This document shows, piece after piece, positions 1 to 7,917 of a stretch of 40,779 bases of DNA. The stretch spans positions 1-40,779 of the forward strand of contig CAZDAM010000017.1 in NCBI GenBank assembly GCA_964503595.1, written 5' to 3'. Numbering within the stretch: position 1 is the stretch's first letter; every line of letters starts with the position of its first letter. The notes beneath the pieces are model-generated. The model was not told where the DNA came from, made no database searches, and saw nothing but the letters and a program-made list of their open reading frames with translations. Both the position numbers and the translations under genes were made by a program. This stretch comes from CAZDAM01 sp964503595 (lineage in GTDB: Bacteria > Muiribacteriota > UBA6191).

Positions 1-276
1 TCGGTAAGAAACTACAAACGGGCTTCGGGGCGGCTTTTACAGGATGTCATCCGAGTCGATCAGAAACGGATATACCTTGAGGAGGGCTGTTCCAGCCTGT
101 TTTATGCCGTACATTTGCGCGATCAGAGCCAATGCACCTTTCACTTCAAGGGAAAACGCTGTGAAGAAAACCCAGGTTTCTTTATTTTTATGCAGATTGC
201 TCTAGAGTCCCTTCAGAAAGTCGGCCATATCCTTTTCAGCCTGAGCCTCGGTTTTCACCGGGGTCTTCTTGGCTGA
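1..276 (+). CDS. C-terminal end of an unrecognised protein (5' end outside window)
   Basis: The first reading frame of the plus strand is open from base 1 to a TGA at 274-276, giving about 91 residues of a protein that begins outside the window. The other two plus frames close within the first 90 bases. I recognise no family. The first 65 or so residues are basic and aromatic-rich, including YLEEGCSSLFYAV and CTFHFKGKRC, and look like ordinary protein. The last 25 residues are antisense to the 3' end of the secretin gene (stop at 202-204), so the two genes would converge and overlap by 75 bp. That overlap is a reason for caution: the frame may be real, or it may end differently in relatives. 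Confidence 0.4.
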   Translation, partial: SVRNYKRASGRLLQDVIRVDQKRIYLEEGCSSLFYAVHLRDQSQCTFHFKGKRCEENPGFFIFMQIALESLQKVGHILFSLSLGFHRGLLG

Positions 277-3200
277 ATTCAAGGCCACATTCTCAGAAGA
301 GCCCTCAACAAACATATCCTTGAGAAAGGAAGAAAACTCTTCCTCAGCCGAGCTCTTGCGGGAAATCTCAGCCGGAGGACGGGCCTCAACCTGAGGAGGA
401 GCCGTCAAAATCTCGGGAGCCCGCAAAGGCTGGGCTGCCATCGGTTTTTCTTCCACCGGTTTTCGGCTCAGGGAATCAAAAATGGCCTGAGTTCTTGGAT
501 CCGAAGAACGCATGATGGACTGGCGCGCGACTTCCTTGGGTGGTTTGACTTCGGTTTTGGGCTTCAGAGTCTCTGAGGCTGCCGGCTTGCCTTCCCTTGC
601 CGCTTTCAACTCACTGAGCATACGGCGGGCTTCTTCCAGCATATTCTGGGCTTCTGTCTGAGAAGAAGGCATCACCGGGGTCTGGGCCACTTCAGATCTT
701 GCAACTTCCTGTTGAGGTTTTGAAGCTTCTTCAAGCCCCCGGGACAGATCGGTGTAGACAATTTCAGCCAGATCTTCCTTAAGGAAGTCCTGAACCCAGT
801 CTCCCTGATTCCCCGTCTCCTGCCGGCCCTGTTCAGCCGGACTGTTGAACTGAAGTTCGAAAGTCCGGGGCCCGCTCTGATTCCTCGCCACTTTGCGTGC
901 CGGTGTCGACTCGCTCATGAAATCCGCGGTCGTCAACGGTTTTTCCGCACTCATGGGTTCAGGGGGGGCCAACCAGCCCACTTTCTTTCTGACTCTGCGA
1001 CGTACCGGAGCACTGCCAGAAGATTCAGCATCCGAGGTATCTTCCAAATCGGAAGCTTCTGGATTCTGCTGAGGAATTTTCTCTACCTCCAGAGTTTCCT
1101 GAGGAGCTCCTTCCCGCTGAACCGGAGTTACCCGCTGTTGATTCTCTGCTTCGGGTCGGGAAACATCGCCGAAAAAGAAGCCTGGCTGGGCACTGCTTCT
1201 GGAATCAGGCTTGCGCCCCAAAGGACTGAAGAAGTCCATTGTAATCGGGGCTTCGACAACGGTCTGCTCCGCTGGCCCTTCTACCTGCTCGGTTGTTTCC
1301 GGCTGGATCAGCTTGGTTTCCATAGGCTGCCTGCCCGTATCGGGCAATGGTCTTGGGGTTGGTTCTCTGGTCTGACCATCGGGAAGGAGCTGAATCGGTA
1401 CCCGGGGCCGCAGATCAATATCTCTCACCGCAGATTTGGGAACCATGACTCCATCCACAGGATTGTCCTGCCAGGCCTTCAGAAGATTGGCGATTCTCTC
1501 GGCCCGATCTCCTAAAATCCGATCGCGAGCAGCCTCTTTTTCCATTGTCTGCACACTCCCCCCGGTTGAAACCTCGGGCTTGGCTGCCTGGATCGCTTTT
1601 TTGGCCTGGACTTCTGAAAGGGTCACATCTTCCTTACGGATATCTTCTTTGAGCTGGGAAATCAGACGATCAAATCCCTGTTTCTCCTGGGCTTCTTCCC
1701 TGGCTCTGGCTGTATTTTCCAGATTCTCCTGACGCTCTTTTTCCTTGAGTGCAGCGATCTTTTTGAGGAAAGAAGAAAAATCGATTCTTTCATCTTCCAC
1801 TTTGGGGGACGGTTTAGCTATCTGAACCGGATTGGGCACTTCCAGCTCATCCTTTTTCGCCATTTCATCCCCGGAGGGCTCTACAGTCAAACCTGGTACG
1901 TCTTTAGCAGCTTTAGCAACGTCGGCATCAGAAGTCACGATTTTAGGAAGATCAGCCTTGGCAACTTCATAGGCACGGGACTTGGGAGCTCCCCTGACAA
2001 TCGTCGGGGTAATGAAGATATAAAGCTGGGCCTGGGATTTGGTATCAGTATCACGCTTGAAAAAGCGCCCCAGAAGAGGAAGACGGGAAAGGCCCGGAAT
2101 TTGATCCAGAGTCTTTCGATCGGATTCCTTGATCAGGCCCCCGATGATCAGAGTCTTTCCGTTAGGAATATTGACCTTGGTCTTGATGGAACGCTCATCA
2201 ATCACCGGATATTCCGAATCTGCTTCCGTAGTCCGTCCTCCGGCTTGGTTGGTATCAATCACCTTGGTCGTGATGATTTTGACTTCCTTCAGAACCGTGA
2301 TTTTGGGCTCCAGATCCATCTGGACTTCGCCACTGGCCAGAATCTTGGGTTTGACATTCAGGGTCACACCAATCGGTGTCTGCTGAATCTCAGAAGAAAT
2401 CACCCCGTTACTGTTTTCATTGGTCACATAGGGAAAATTCTCTGTAACCTGAATATTGGCCTGCTCATTGTTGATTACCATGATCTTGGGATTGTTGATG
2501 ATCTTCGTATTCAGGATGTCATGAGCACCGGAGATGGCCAGATTGGCGACCGGGGTTACCTGCCAGTTCAGCTGCCGGGTCACATCCGATGCCAGAGAAA
2601 AGGCAAAACGGTCTGTATCATTGGCCTGTCCGTTCCAGTCAATCGTCTGGGACATACCAAGCCGTTTTTCATCATCCTCGTTCAAATCCAGAAACTTCAC
2701 ATCAATGAAAACCTGGCCGGGGGGAACATCCACAAACTCCAGAGCCTCCCGCATCAGATTGAAGCGGGCCATAGTATCAAAAATGATAAAGCGGTTTGAT
2801 TTTTCATCCGGGATGGTCTTGCCATCCTTGCTCTGATGCTTGCGAATGATTTCTTCCACGACTTTCTTTTCCACATACTGGTAGGAAAGGTAATGGTGCA
2901 TCAGGGTGGCACTATCCGGGTCCATCTCTTCCAGATAGCCAAGATCCCCAAGCATTTTCTGAATGCGGTTTAGGGTCGCCTTATAGGCAATCACAAAGAA
3001 GGTCTTTTTTTCGGAATTGGGCAGAATTTTCTCGCCCTTGGTGGTGGCGATTTCCTTAATCAGCTGTTCAGCAAATCCGAAATCCGCAAACTCCTTGATT
3101 TTGAAGAAACGCTCTTCCAGGAAATAATCTTTCCCCTTACCCCTGTCCTGGAGGTAGATGATGCCGTTTCTCTTTTCATAGGAAAGACTGGCCTGTTCCA

Positions 3201-3768
3201 GAAGCACCTGAAAGACGGTTTCCAAAGGAATATCATAGAGGGATGTCTTGATACGGTTATTCGTCGCAATCTCCCGGGAAACAATATTGAGGCGATACTC
3301 GGTTGCCAGGTGATCCATAATGGATTTGACTTCCACATTGTCAGCCACCAGATTGATTCTCTGTCTGCCTTTGCTGCCAAAGATCGACTCAGCCAGAATC
3401 GGGGAGGTGTCATCCGGAGAAAGAATATCCAACTCCTCCCGAAAACCCGTGTCCTGAAGAGCAATATTACTGGAAGTCTCAACCGCCAGAGGAGTTGCCC
3501 CGGCTGGAGTCCGGGATTGGGGTGAAACTACCGTCAGGATCTGGTTTCTTTTGGCCAGGGATGCTTCTGCCTGGGTAGCTTCCCGTCTCTGAGACGCCGC
3601 AGCAGGGATTGCCAAAGCTTCTCCTTCCGCCTGGGCAGGGGTGGCAGCCGGATTCACCGAACGGCGGCGAACCAGCTTCGTTCCCTCTTCTGCGAAAAGC
3701 GAAGTCACCACAGGCTGGACTCCCAGCCACAGAATCAGCATCCAGGCAATTGGCTTGCTCAATTTCAT
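202..3768 (-). CDS. Secretin (GspD/PilQ-type outer-membrane pore) with very long C-terminal extension
   Basis: Secretins form the ring-shaped outer-membrane channel of type II secretion or type IV pilus machines. The start at 3768 is preferred: GGAG lies 6 nt upstream and it opens a signal peptide (MKLSKPIAWMLILWLG), whereas an upstream ATG would add seven residues and spoil it. After a low-complexity linker, residues about 130-215 resemble the secretin N0/STN domain, and about 225-370 the N1-type domains. The beta-domain signature sits near 535-590: NIPNGKTLIIGGL, IPGLSRLPLLGRFF, YIFITPTIV. Residues about 595-1188 are a charged, Glu/Pro/Gln-rich and probably disordered tail, which is exceptional since secretins are usually 600-750 residues. 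The tail carries recurring FLK motifs (see findings). No other secretion genes adjoin it; the only other candidate is the prepilin at 39038-39664. Whether it serves secretion or pili cannot be decided here. Confidence 0.9.
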   Translation of the reverse strand: MKLSKPIAWMLILWLGVQPVVTSLFAEEGTKLVRRRSVNPAATPAQAEGEALAIPAAASQRREATQAEASLAKRNQILTVVSPQSRTPAGATPLAVETSSNIALQDTGFREELDILSPDDTSPILAESIFGSKGRQRINLVADNVEVKSIMDHLATEYRLNIVSREIATNNRIKTSLYDIPLETVFQVLLEQASLSYEKRNGIIYLQDRGKGKDYFLEERFFKIKEFADFGFAEQLIKEIATTKGEKILPNSEKKTFFVIAYKATLNRIQKMLGDLGYLEEMDPDSATLMHHYLSYQYVEKKVVEEIIRKHQSKDGKTIPDEKSNRFIIFDTMARFNLMREALEFVDVPPGQVFIDVKFLDLNEDDEKRLGMSQTIDWNGQANDTDRFAFSLASDVTRQLNWQVTPVANLAISGAHDILNTKIINNPKIMVINNEQANIQVTENFPYVTNENSNGVISSEIQQTPIGVTLNVKPKILASGEVQMDLEPKITVLKEVKIITTKVIDTNQAGGRTTEADSEYPVIDERSIKTKVNIPNGKTLIIGGLIKESDRKTLDQIPGLSRLPLLGRFFKRDTDTKSQAQLYIFITPTIVRGAPKSRAYEVAKADLPKIVTSDADVAKAAKDVPGLTVEPSGDEMAKKDELEVPNPVQIAKPSPKVEDERIDFSSFLKKIAALKEKERQENLENTARAREEAQEKQGFDRLISQLKEDIRKEDVTLSEVQAKKAIQAAKPEVSTGGSVQTMEKEAARDRILGDRAERIANLLKAWQDNPVDGVMVPKSAVRDIDLRPRVPIQLLPDGQTREPTPRPLPDTGRQPMETKLIQPETTEQVEGPAEQTVVEAPITMDFFSPLGRKPDSRSSAQPGFFFGDVSRPEAENQQRVTPVQREGAPQETLEVEKIPQQNPEASDLEDTSDAESSGSAPVRRRVRKKVGWLAPPEPMSAEKPLTTADFMSESTPARKVARNQSGPRTFELQFNSPAEQGRQETGNQGDWVQDFLKEDLAEIVYTDLSRGLEEASKPQQEVARSEVAQTPVMPSSQTEAQNMLEEARRMLSELKAAREGKPAASETLKPKTEVKPPKEVARQSIMRSSDPRTQAIFDSLSRKPVEEKPMAAQPLRAPEILTAPPQVEARPPAEISRKSSAEEEFSSFLKDMFVEGSSENVALNSAKKTPVKTEAQAEKDMADFLKGL

Positions 3769-3818
3769 GTTACACTCCAGGCAATGCAAAGCCGTCGGGG
3801 CAGACTCTCCCCGTTGGA

Positions 3819-3847
3819 CTTATCGGACAAAAAAGACCTGAAGTAAA
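3819..3847 (-). promoter_or_regulatory. Possible sigma-70 promoter of the secretin gene
   Basis: Read on the minus strand, TTTACT (3842-3847) and GATAAG (3819-3824) are separated by exactly 17 bp and lie about 50 bp upstream of the secretin ATG. Each hexamer matches consensus at four of six positions. The element follows directly after the terminator of the preceding acyltransferase gene, which fits an independently transcribed secretin. The leader also holds a small CGGGG/CCCCG stem (3796-3813). Confidence 0.35.
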
Positions 3848-3881
3848 TAAAAAATGGCCGAAAGTCTGCGCTTTCAGCCAT
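3848..3881 (-). terminator. Intrinsic terminator after the acyltransferase gene
   Basis: Minus-strand RNA would form an 11-bp stem, ATGGCTGAAAG paired with CTTTCGGCCAT (one G-U pair), around a 6-nt loop. A run of six U residues follows. It lies 25 bp after the acyltransferase stop codon and so ends the glgC-acyltransferase unit. Confidence 0.8.
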
Positions 3882-3905
3882 GAATCCAGACCTGAAGGGA
3901 AGCTC

Positions 3906-4694
3906 TCAGGACCGGAGTATTCTTGTGATCGGTCGAGCCGGAATTCCCCCCTTGACTTCCTTATCAGAAATCTTTTTTGTCGCCAGGCCCATCGCACCCA
4001 GAATCGACCAGTCACCCATGCTGGCTCCGGAGAGTACCGTACTGTGATACGTCACCCGGGCATTCTCCCCGATGATGGTGTGATGCATGGTGACATCCCG
4101 GATATCTTCCACATCGTGAGTATGGGAATAGATATTGGCAAAATCAGACACCGAGGCACCTTTTCTGATGGTGATGCCACCCCGATCATCCAGCATGACC
4201 TCACGGTGAATCACCACATCATCCTCAATCACAAGATTATAGCCGTAGGTCAGCTCAATCCCATGAAACAGTTTCACATTCTCTCCCAAATACTTGAACA
4301 GGAATTTCCCCATCAGACGACGAAAGGGAAAGGCAAACAGGGTATTTCGGGCCAGAGGCAGGCGATCAAATGCCGTCCAGAGCCACAAAATGGGTTTGTT
4401 ACGGGCGTATTTCTCGAGATCCTTGTCCTCGTAATATTCGGGCTCCAGAGCCGCATTACGAGGATCAAGCTGAAGCAGACTCAATTCCAGTCCGGCATCG
4501 CCGTTTGAACGGGCTTCCTTCAGATGGGCTTTGTAATCCATCCTGGCATACTGAAGAACAAACAGGGTTTCGCAAACCAAATCGTGATTGTCCACGGTCT
4601 CGTCGTACAGGTTTTTCTCAAACCAGTCAAAAAAGCTCTGAAAGCTTTCAACCCCGGCATCCGTCGGCCTCAATTCATGGTAGCCGAGCTTCAT
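3906..4694 (-). CDS. Left-handed beta-helix (hexapeptide-repeat) acyltransferase
   Basis: This 262-residue protein has a C-terminal left-handed beta-helix built of irregular hexapeptide repeats, visible from about residue 140 as GYNLVIEDDVVIHREVML, GITIRKGASV, HHTIIGENARV, YHSTVLSGASMGDWSILGAM. The segment IYSHTHD matches the loop that carries the active-site histidine in acetyltransferases of the maltose/galactoside/serine O-acetyltransferase superfamily. The ending GIPARPI is typical of these enzymes. The N-terminal 130 residues are helical and not diagnostic. Substrate is unknown; a sugar or polysaccharide acetylation is reasonable next to glgC but is inference. The start has GGAGG 4 nt upstream. 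It lies 131 bp downstream of glgC and ends at an intrinsic terminator. Confidence 0.8.
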   Translation of the reverse strand: MKLGYHELRPTDAGVESFQSFFDWFEKNLYDETVDNHDLVCETLFVLQYARMDYKAHLKEARSNGDAGLELSLLQLDPRNAALEPEYYEDKDLEKYARNKPILWLWTAFDRLPLARNTLFAFPFRRLMGKFLFKYLGENVKLFHGIELTYGYNLVIEDDVVIHREVMLDDRGGITIRKGASVSDFANIYSHTHDVEDIRDVTMHHTIIGENARVTYHSTVLSGASMGDWSILGAMGLATKKISDKEVKGGIPARPITRILRS

Positions 4695-4771
4695 ACTTCC
4701 TCCCCACGTCCGGGTTCAAGGCCCGTCGTCCCGAAAATGTTTCAAAGATCAGGCCGTCAAGATATCACCAG

Positions 4772-4799
4772 GGCAGAGAGAGAAACACCCCTCTCTGCC
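4772..4799 (-). other. Hairpin in the glgC-acyltransferase intergenic gap
   Basis: GGCAGAGAG and CTCTCTGCC form a perfect 9-bp stem with a 10-nt loop, about 30 bp after the glgC stop. No U-tract follows, so it is not a convincing terminator. It may stabilise the glgC mRNA 3' end or partly reduce read-through to the acyltransferase gene. The rest of the 131-bp gap shows nothing recognisable apart from the acyltransferase ribosome binding site. Confidence 0.4.
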
Positions 4800-4825
4800 T
4801 TGGAACATCCAGGACCGTTCTGAAA

Positions 4826-6061
4826 TCAGGTCAGGAAACGTCGGGACTTTTCAAGCACGACAATGCCACCTTCGGTGACATGCCAGTGCTTGCGGTCCTC
4901 TTCCAGATCGTAGCCGATACGCGTTCCCTCCGGAATTCTGACGTGTTTGTCGATGATACAGCGCTTCAGGTTGCAGTTTCTCCCGATCTCGACGCCATCC
5001 ATAAGGATACAGCCATCAATCGTACTGTAACTGTGGATATATACATCAGGAGAAATAATCGAATCCTTGACGGTCGCTCCTGAAATGATCGTTCCTTCAC
5101 AGACCACGGAATTGATTGCCTGCCCGGTGCGATGCGGCCCCAGGTGGACAAATTTCGCCGGAGGACTGTTTCTCAATTCACAGCGAATCGGCCATTCATG
5201 ATTATAGAGATTGAAAATCGGACTGACCGAGCGCAAATCCATATTCGCTTCATAATAGGATTCGAGAGTCCCCACATCTCTCCAGTAGTCATTCGCCTCG
5301 GATGGGTCCGCTCCAGGAATGATATTGCGCCTGAAGTCATAGGCAAACAGCCTGCCCTCATCCTTCATCTTGGGCAGAATGTCCTTCCCGAAGTCATGAG
5401 AACTGATTTTCTGCTGGGCATCATCTTCCAGCTGACGGATGAGCTCACGCGTATTGAAAATATAGTTGCCCATTGAAACCAGAGCCTTGGTGGGATCATT
5501 GGGAAGTGGAGTCGGGTTCTTGGGTTTTTCCTGAAAGCCGACAATTCTCCAGTCCGAATCAATCTGAAGCACCCCAAAGGAAGAGGCTTCTTCAATCGGC
5601 ACAGCAATCGCCGCCACCGTACAGTCCGCTGATTTTTCGTGGTGATAGCGGGCCATCGCGGAAACATCCATTTTGTAGATATGATCACCACCGAAAATGG
5701 CCACAGCATGGGGATTTCTCTCCCGGACCAGATTCAGGTTCTGGTAGATCGCATCCGCCGTACCCTGATACCAGTAGTCCCCGGTATTCATCTGAGCCGG
5801 CACACAGGAGATAAACTGATTGCGCAGAATGGAACCAAAATTCCAGGCATCATGAATATGCTCGGTTAAGGATTGGGATTTGAACTGAGTCAGTACGTAA
5901 AGGCTGTGAATCCCTGAATTCACAAAATTGCTCAGCACAAAATCGATGATTCGGTAACGTCCCCCAAAAGGAACAGCCGGTTTGGCACGGAATTTGGTCA
6001 GAGGCTCGAGGCGGGTCCCCTTGCCGCCAGCCAGAATCAGCCCCAGAATTTCAGGTCGCAT
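4826..6061 (-). CDS. glgC: Glucose-1-phosphate adenylyltransferase (ADP-glucose pyrophosphorylase)
   Basis: GlgC makes ADP-glucose from ATP and glucose-1-phosphate, the committed step of bacterial glycogen synthesis. The 411-residue length is normal. The N-terminal nucleotidyltransferase signature is clear: LILAGGKGTRLEPLT, then AKPAVPFGGRYRIIDF. Further family motifs are YQGTADAIYQN, FGGDHIYKMD and the substrate-binding region YWRDVGT. The last 110 residues form a beta-helix (SVVCEGTIISGATVKDSIIS) with allosteric contacts. The start has a strong AAGGAGGA 7 nt upstream. No other glycogen gene (glgA, glgB, glgP) is in the window, so the pathway is dispersed. The gene has a good promoter that overlaps the start of the divergent ecfT. 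Confidence 0.96.
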   Translation of the reverse strand: MRPEILGLILAGGKGTRLEPLTKFRAKPAVPFGGRYRIIDFVLSNFVNSGIHSLYVLTQFKSQSLTEHIHDAWNFGSILRNQFISCVPAQMNTGDYWYQGTADAIYQNLNLVRERNPHAVAIFGGDHIYKMDVSAMARYHHEKSADCTVAAIAVPIEEASSFGVLQIDSDWRIVGFQEKPKNPTPLPNDPTKALVSMGNYIFNTRELIRQLEDDAQQKISSHDFGKDILPKMKDEGRLFAYDFRRNIIPGADPSEANDYWRDVGTLESYYEANMDLRSVSPIFNLYNHEWPIRCELRNSPPAKFVHLGPHRTGQAINSVVCEGTIISGATVKDSIISPDVYIHSYSTIDGCILMDGVEIGRNCNLKRCIIDKHVRIPEGTRIGYDLEEDRKHWHVTEGGIVVLEKSRRFLT

Positions 6062-6074
6062 ACGGCGTCCTCCT

Positions 6075-6084
6075 TCACATGTGA
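6075..6084. promoter_or_regulatory. 10-bp perfect palindrome in the glgC leader
   Basis: TCACATGTGA is a perfect inverted repeat lying between the glgC -10 element and its ribosome binding site. Its position suits an operator, but ten bases can form a palindrome by chance and no regulator is identified. Confidence 0.25.
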
Positions 6085-6090
6085 GACCTC

Positions 6091-6119
6091 ATTCTAGCGA
6101 TTGTGATAGATTGGCTCAA
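6091..6119 (-). promoter_or_regulatory. Sigma-70-type promoter of glgC
   Basis: On the minus strand TTGAGC (6114-6119) is followed, after a 17-bp spacer, by TAGAAT (6091-6096), matching consensus at four and five of six positions. It is the only good candidate in the 60-bp glgC/ecfT divergent region, and its -35 hexamer lies directly upstream of the ecfT start codon. Confidence 0.5.
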
Positions 6120-6121
6120 GC

Positions 6122-6925
6122 ATGAGCCATGAATCCCGTATGATCATTGGGCAGCATTTTCCGGGGAAGTCCTTTCTGCATCGAACTCACCCGGTTCTGA
6201 AAATTCTTTTACTTGCCCTGCACTGTCTTTTCATTTTCCAGCTCAAGGGCATCCCCGCAACCACCATCGCTCTTCTGGGATTACTTCCTCTCTTCCCCCT
6301 GGCCGGCCTTCCTGTACGGGTTCTTCTTCTGGGTATCAGGCCTCTGGCCTTCCTTTTGTTCTTCACTTTTGGCATCCATGCGTTCACTACTCCAGGAACC
6401 CTCATTCTGGGGAATGATTTCTTTGGTATTACGGAGGAGGGCCTGCATCTTGGAGCCTTTCATCTTCTGAGAATTTTCTGCGTCATTCTGGCAAGCTCCC
6501 TCCTCACTGCAACCACTCCTTCTTCTTCCATCACCTATGGCCTGGAAAGAATCTTCCGTCCTCTGAAAAAAGTCGGATTTCCCACCACCGAATTCGCCCT
6601 GATGCTCTCCATTTCCCTGCGCTTCATTCCTGTCCTAATGGAAGAAATGGAAAAGCTGAAAATGGCCCAGATGTCCCGTGGGGCCCATTTTCATAAAGGA
6701 AATCTGCAAAAAAGAGCCCAAGCCTGGATGAGCCTTATGGTCCCCCTGTTTCACAATGCCCTCGAGCGCGCCGATCAGATGGCTCTGGCCATGGAAATCC
6801 GGGGTTTTGACCCGAGCAAACCCCGCACCTCCTACCGGCAGCACCAGCTTTCAGGAGCAGATCTTCTCTCCCTTGGTTCCTGGCTTGCCTATGCTGGCTT
6901 ACTGCTTCAGCTTCCAATTGCCTGA
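6122..6925 (+). CDS. ecfT: Energy-coupling factor transporter transmembrane protein EcfT (CbiQ family)
   Basis: EcfT is the membrane scaffold that couples two ATPases to a substrate-binding S component in ECF-type vitamin or metal importers. This 267-residue protein has the family shape. It opens with MIIGQHFPGKSFLHRTHP, has hydrophobic segments at about 25-95 and 110-135, and then two amphipathic coupling helices ending in the characteristic x-R-G motifs QMSRGA (about 185) and MEIRGFD (about 227), which contact the ATPases. Neither start (6122 or in-frame 6140) has a clear ribosome binding site; 6140 would match the usual EcfT N-terminus. No EcfA ATPase or S component is nearby, so partners must be elsewhere. 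It diverges from glgC and converges on secF. Confidence 0.85.
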   Translation: MSHESRMIIGQHFPGKSFLHRTHPVLKILLLALHCLFIFQLKGIPATTIALLGLLPLFPLAGLPVRVLLLGIRPLAFLLFFTFGIHAFTTPGTLILGNDFFGITEEGLHLGAFHLLRIFCVILASSLLTATTPSSSITYGLERIFRPLKKVGFPTTEFALMLSISLRFIPVLMEEMEKLKMAQMSRGAHFHKGNLQKRAQAWMSLMVPLFHNALERADQMALAMEIRGFDPSKPRTSYRQHQLSGADLLSLGSWLAYAGLLLQLPIA

Positions 6926-6931
6926 AAAAAC

Positions 6932-6955
6932 AAAAGGGCCCCGAAAGGCCCTTTT
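6932..6955. terminator. Bidirectional terminator between ecfT and secF
   Basis: AAAAGGGCC and GGCCCTTTT form a 9-bp perfect stem with a 6-nt loop in the 46-bp gap between the two convergent genes. The A/T-rich flanks give a U-run in either direction, so it can end both ecfT and secDF transcripts. Confidence 0.8.
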
Positions 6956-6971
6956 GCATGGATAGACAAAA

Positions 6972-7907
6972 TCAGGCGGCAGCCTCGCGGCCAGCTTCTT
7001 CAGCGGCTTCGGTTGTGCCTTTCCAATCCACCAGAATCGGTGCTGCAAGACAAATGGAGCTGTAGGTACCGATGATGATCCCGACTAGCAGAACCATGGC
7101 AAAACTGTGCAGTCCCATACCGCCGAAAAGGAACATGATGATGACCGGTACAAAGGTCGTTCCGGAAGTCTTCACCGTACGGCTCAGAGTTTCGTTGATC
7201 GAATGATTCACCAGCCAGGCCATGCCTTCCTTGCGATGCTTGCGGGTATTTTCACGGATCCGGTCAAGAACAATGATGGTGTCATTCAAGGAATAACCAA
7301 TCAGAGTCAGGACAGCCGCAATCGTGGAGGAAGCAAATTCCTCCTGGGTGAAGGCAAAAATCCCCATTACAATGATGGTGTCATGTACCACGGCAATGAT
7401 GGAAACCACAGCGTAGCGAAACTCAAAGCGAAAGGAGATGTAAAGAAGAACCACCAGAACAGACAGTGCAAAGGAAATCAGGGCAGCGTCCTTCAGATCA
7501 TCCCCGATTGCAGCTCCGATATTGACAAATTCCAGAGCTGTCGCCGAAGGCCACGTTTTCTGAAGTTCAATCACCAGCTGTTTATCAATCTGGGTTTCTC
7601 CATCCGACTCCATGATAAAAGCGGAGGTAATCTGGAATTCCTTGCCTGTCTGCCCCTGGACATCCTTGGAAGCAATTTCCACAATGCTTGGTTTCTGAAA
7701 TTTCTCGGCAAAGCGGGGAGTCTCAAGCACTTTTTCCAGATCTGCCTTGGTTACAGCGGCATCATCAAAATGAAGCCTTAAAACCGAACCCGAGCTGAAC
7801 TCAATCGAAAAATTCAGGCCTTTCTGACCATAAAGCAGAAGTGCACCCAAAAGCATCAGTGCCGAAAAGGCATAAAACAGTTTTCTTTTTCCACAAAAAT
7901 CGATCAT
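6972..7907 (-). CDS. secF: Protein translocase subunit SecF
   Basis: SecF pairs with SecD in the inner membrane and uses the proton motive force to help pull exported proteins through SecYEG. The 311-residue protein has the six-helix RND-type layout: TM1 near residue 15, a periplasmic domain at 35-130, then five closely packed helices. The SecF signature GYSLNDTIIVLDRIREN is near residue 205, and GIIIGTYSSI near 280 is the usual final helix. The start has GAGGAG 8 nt upstream, embedded in the end of secD, so the two genes are translated from one message with a 10-bp gap. No yajC accompanies them. Confidence 0.96.
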   Translation of the reverse strand: MIDFCGKRKLFYAFSALMLLGALLLYGQKGLNFSIEFSSGSVLRLHFDDAAVTKADLEKVLETPRFAEKFQKPSIVEIASKDVQGQTGKEFQITSAFIMESDGETQIDKQLVIELQKTWPSATALEFVNIGAAIGDDLKDAALISFALSVLVVLLYISFRFEFRYAVVSIIAVVHDTIIVMGIFAFTQEEFASSTIAAVLTLIGYSLNDTIIVLDRIRENTRKHRKEGMAWLVNHSINETLSRTVKTSGTTFVPVIIMFLFGGMGLHSFAMVLLVGIIIGTYSSICLAAPILVDWKGTTEAAEEAGREAAA

Positions 7908-7917
7908 TTCAGGCTCC

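Noticed and set aside
3609..4508. Plus-strand frame of 299 codons
   Set aside because: It lies antisense to the secretin start and the acyltransferase gene, crosses a terminator and promoter, and has no protein-like motifs or ribosome binding site.
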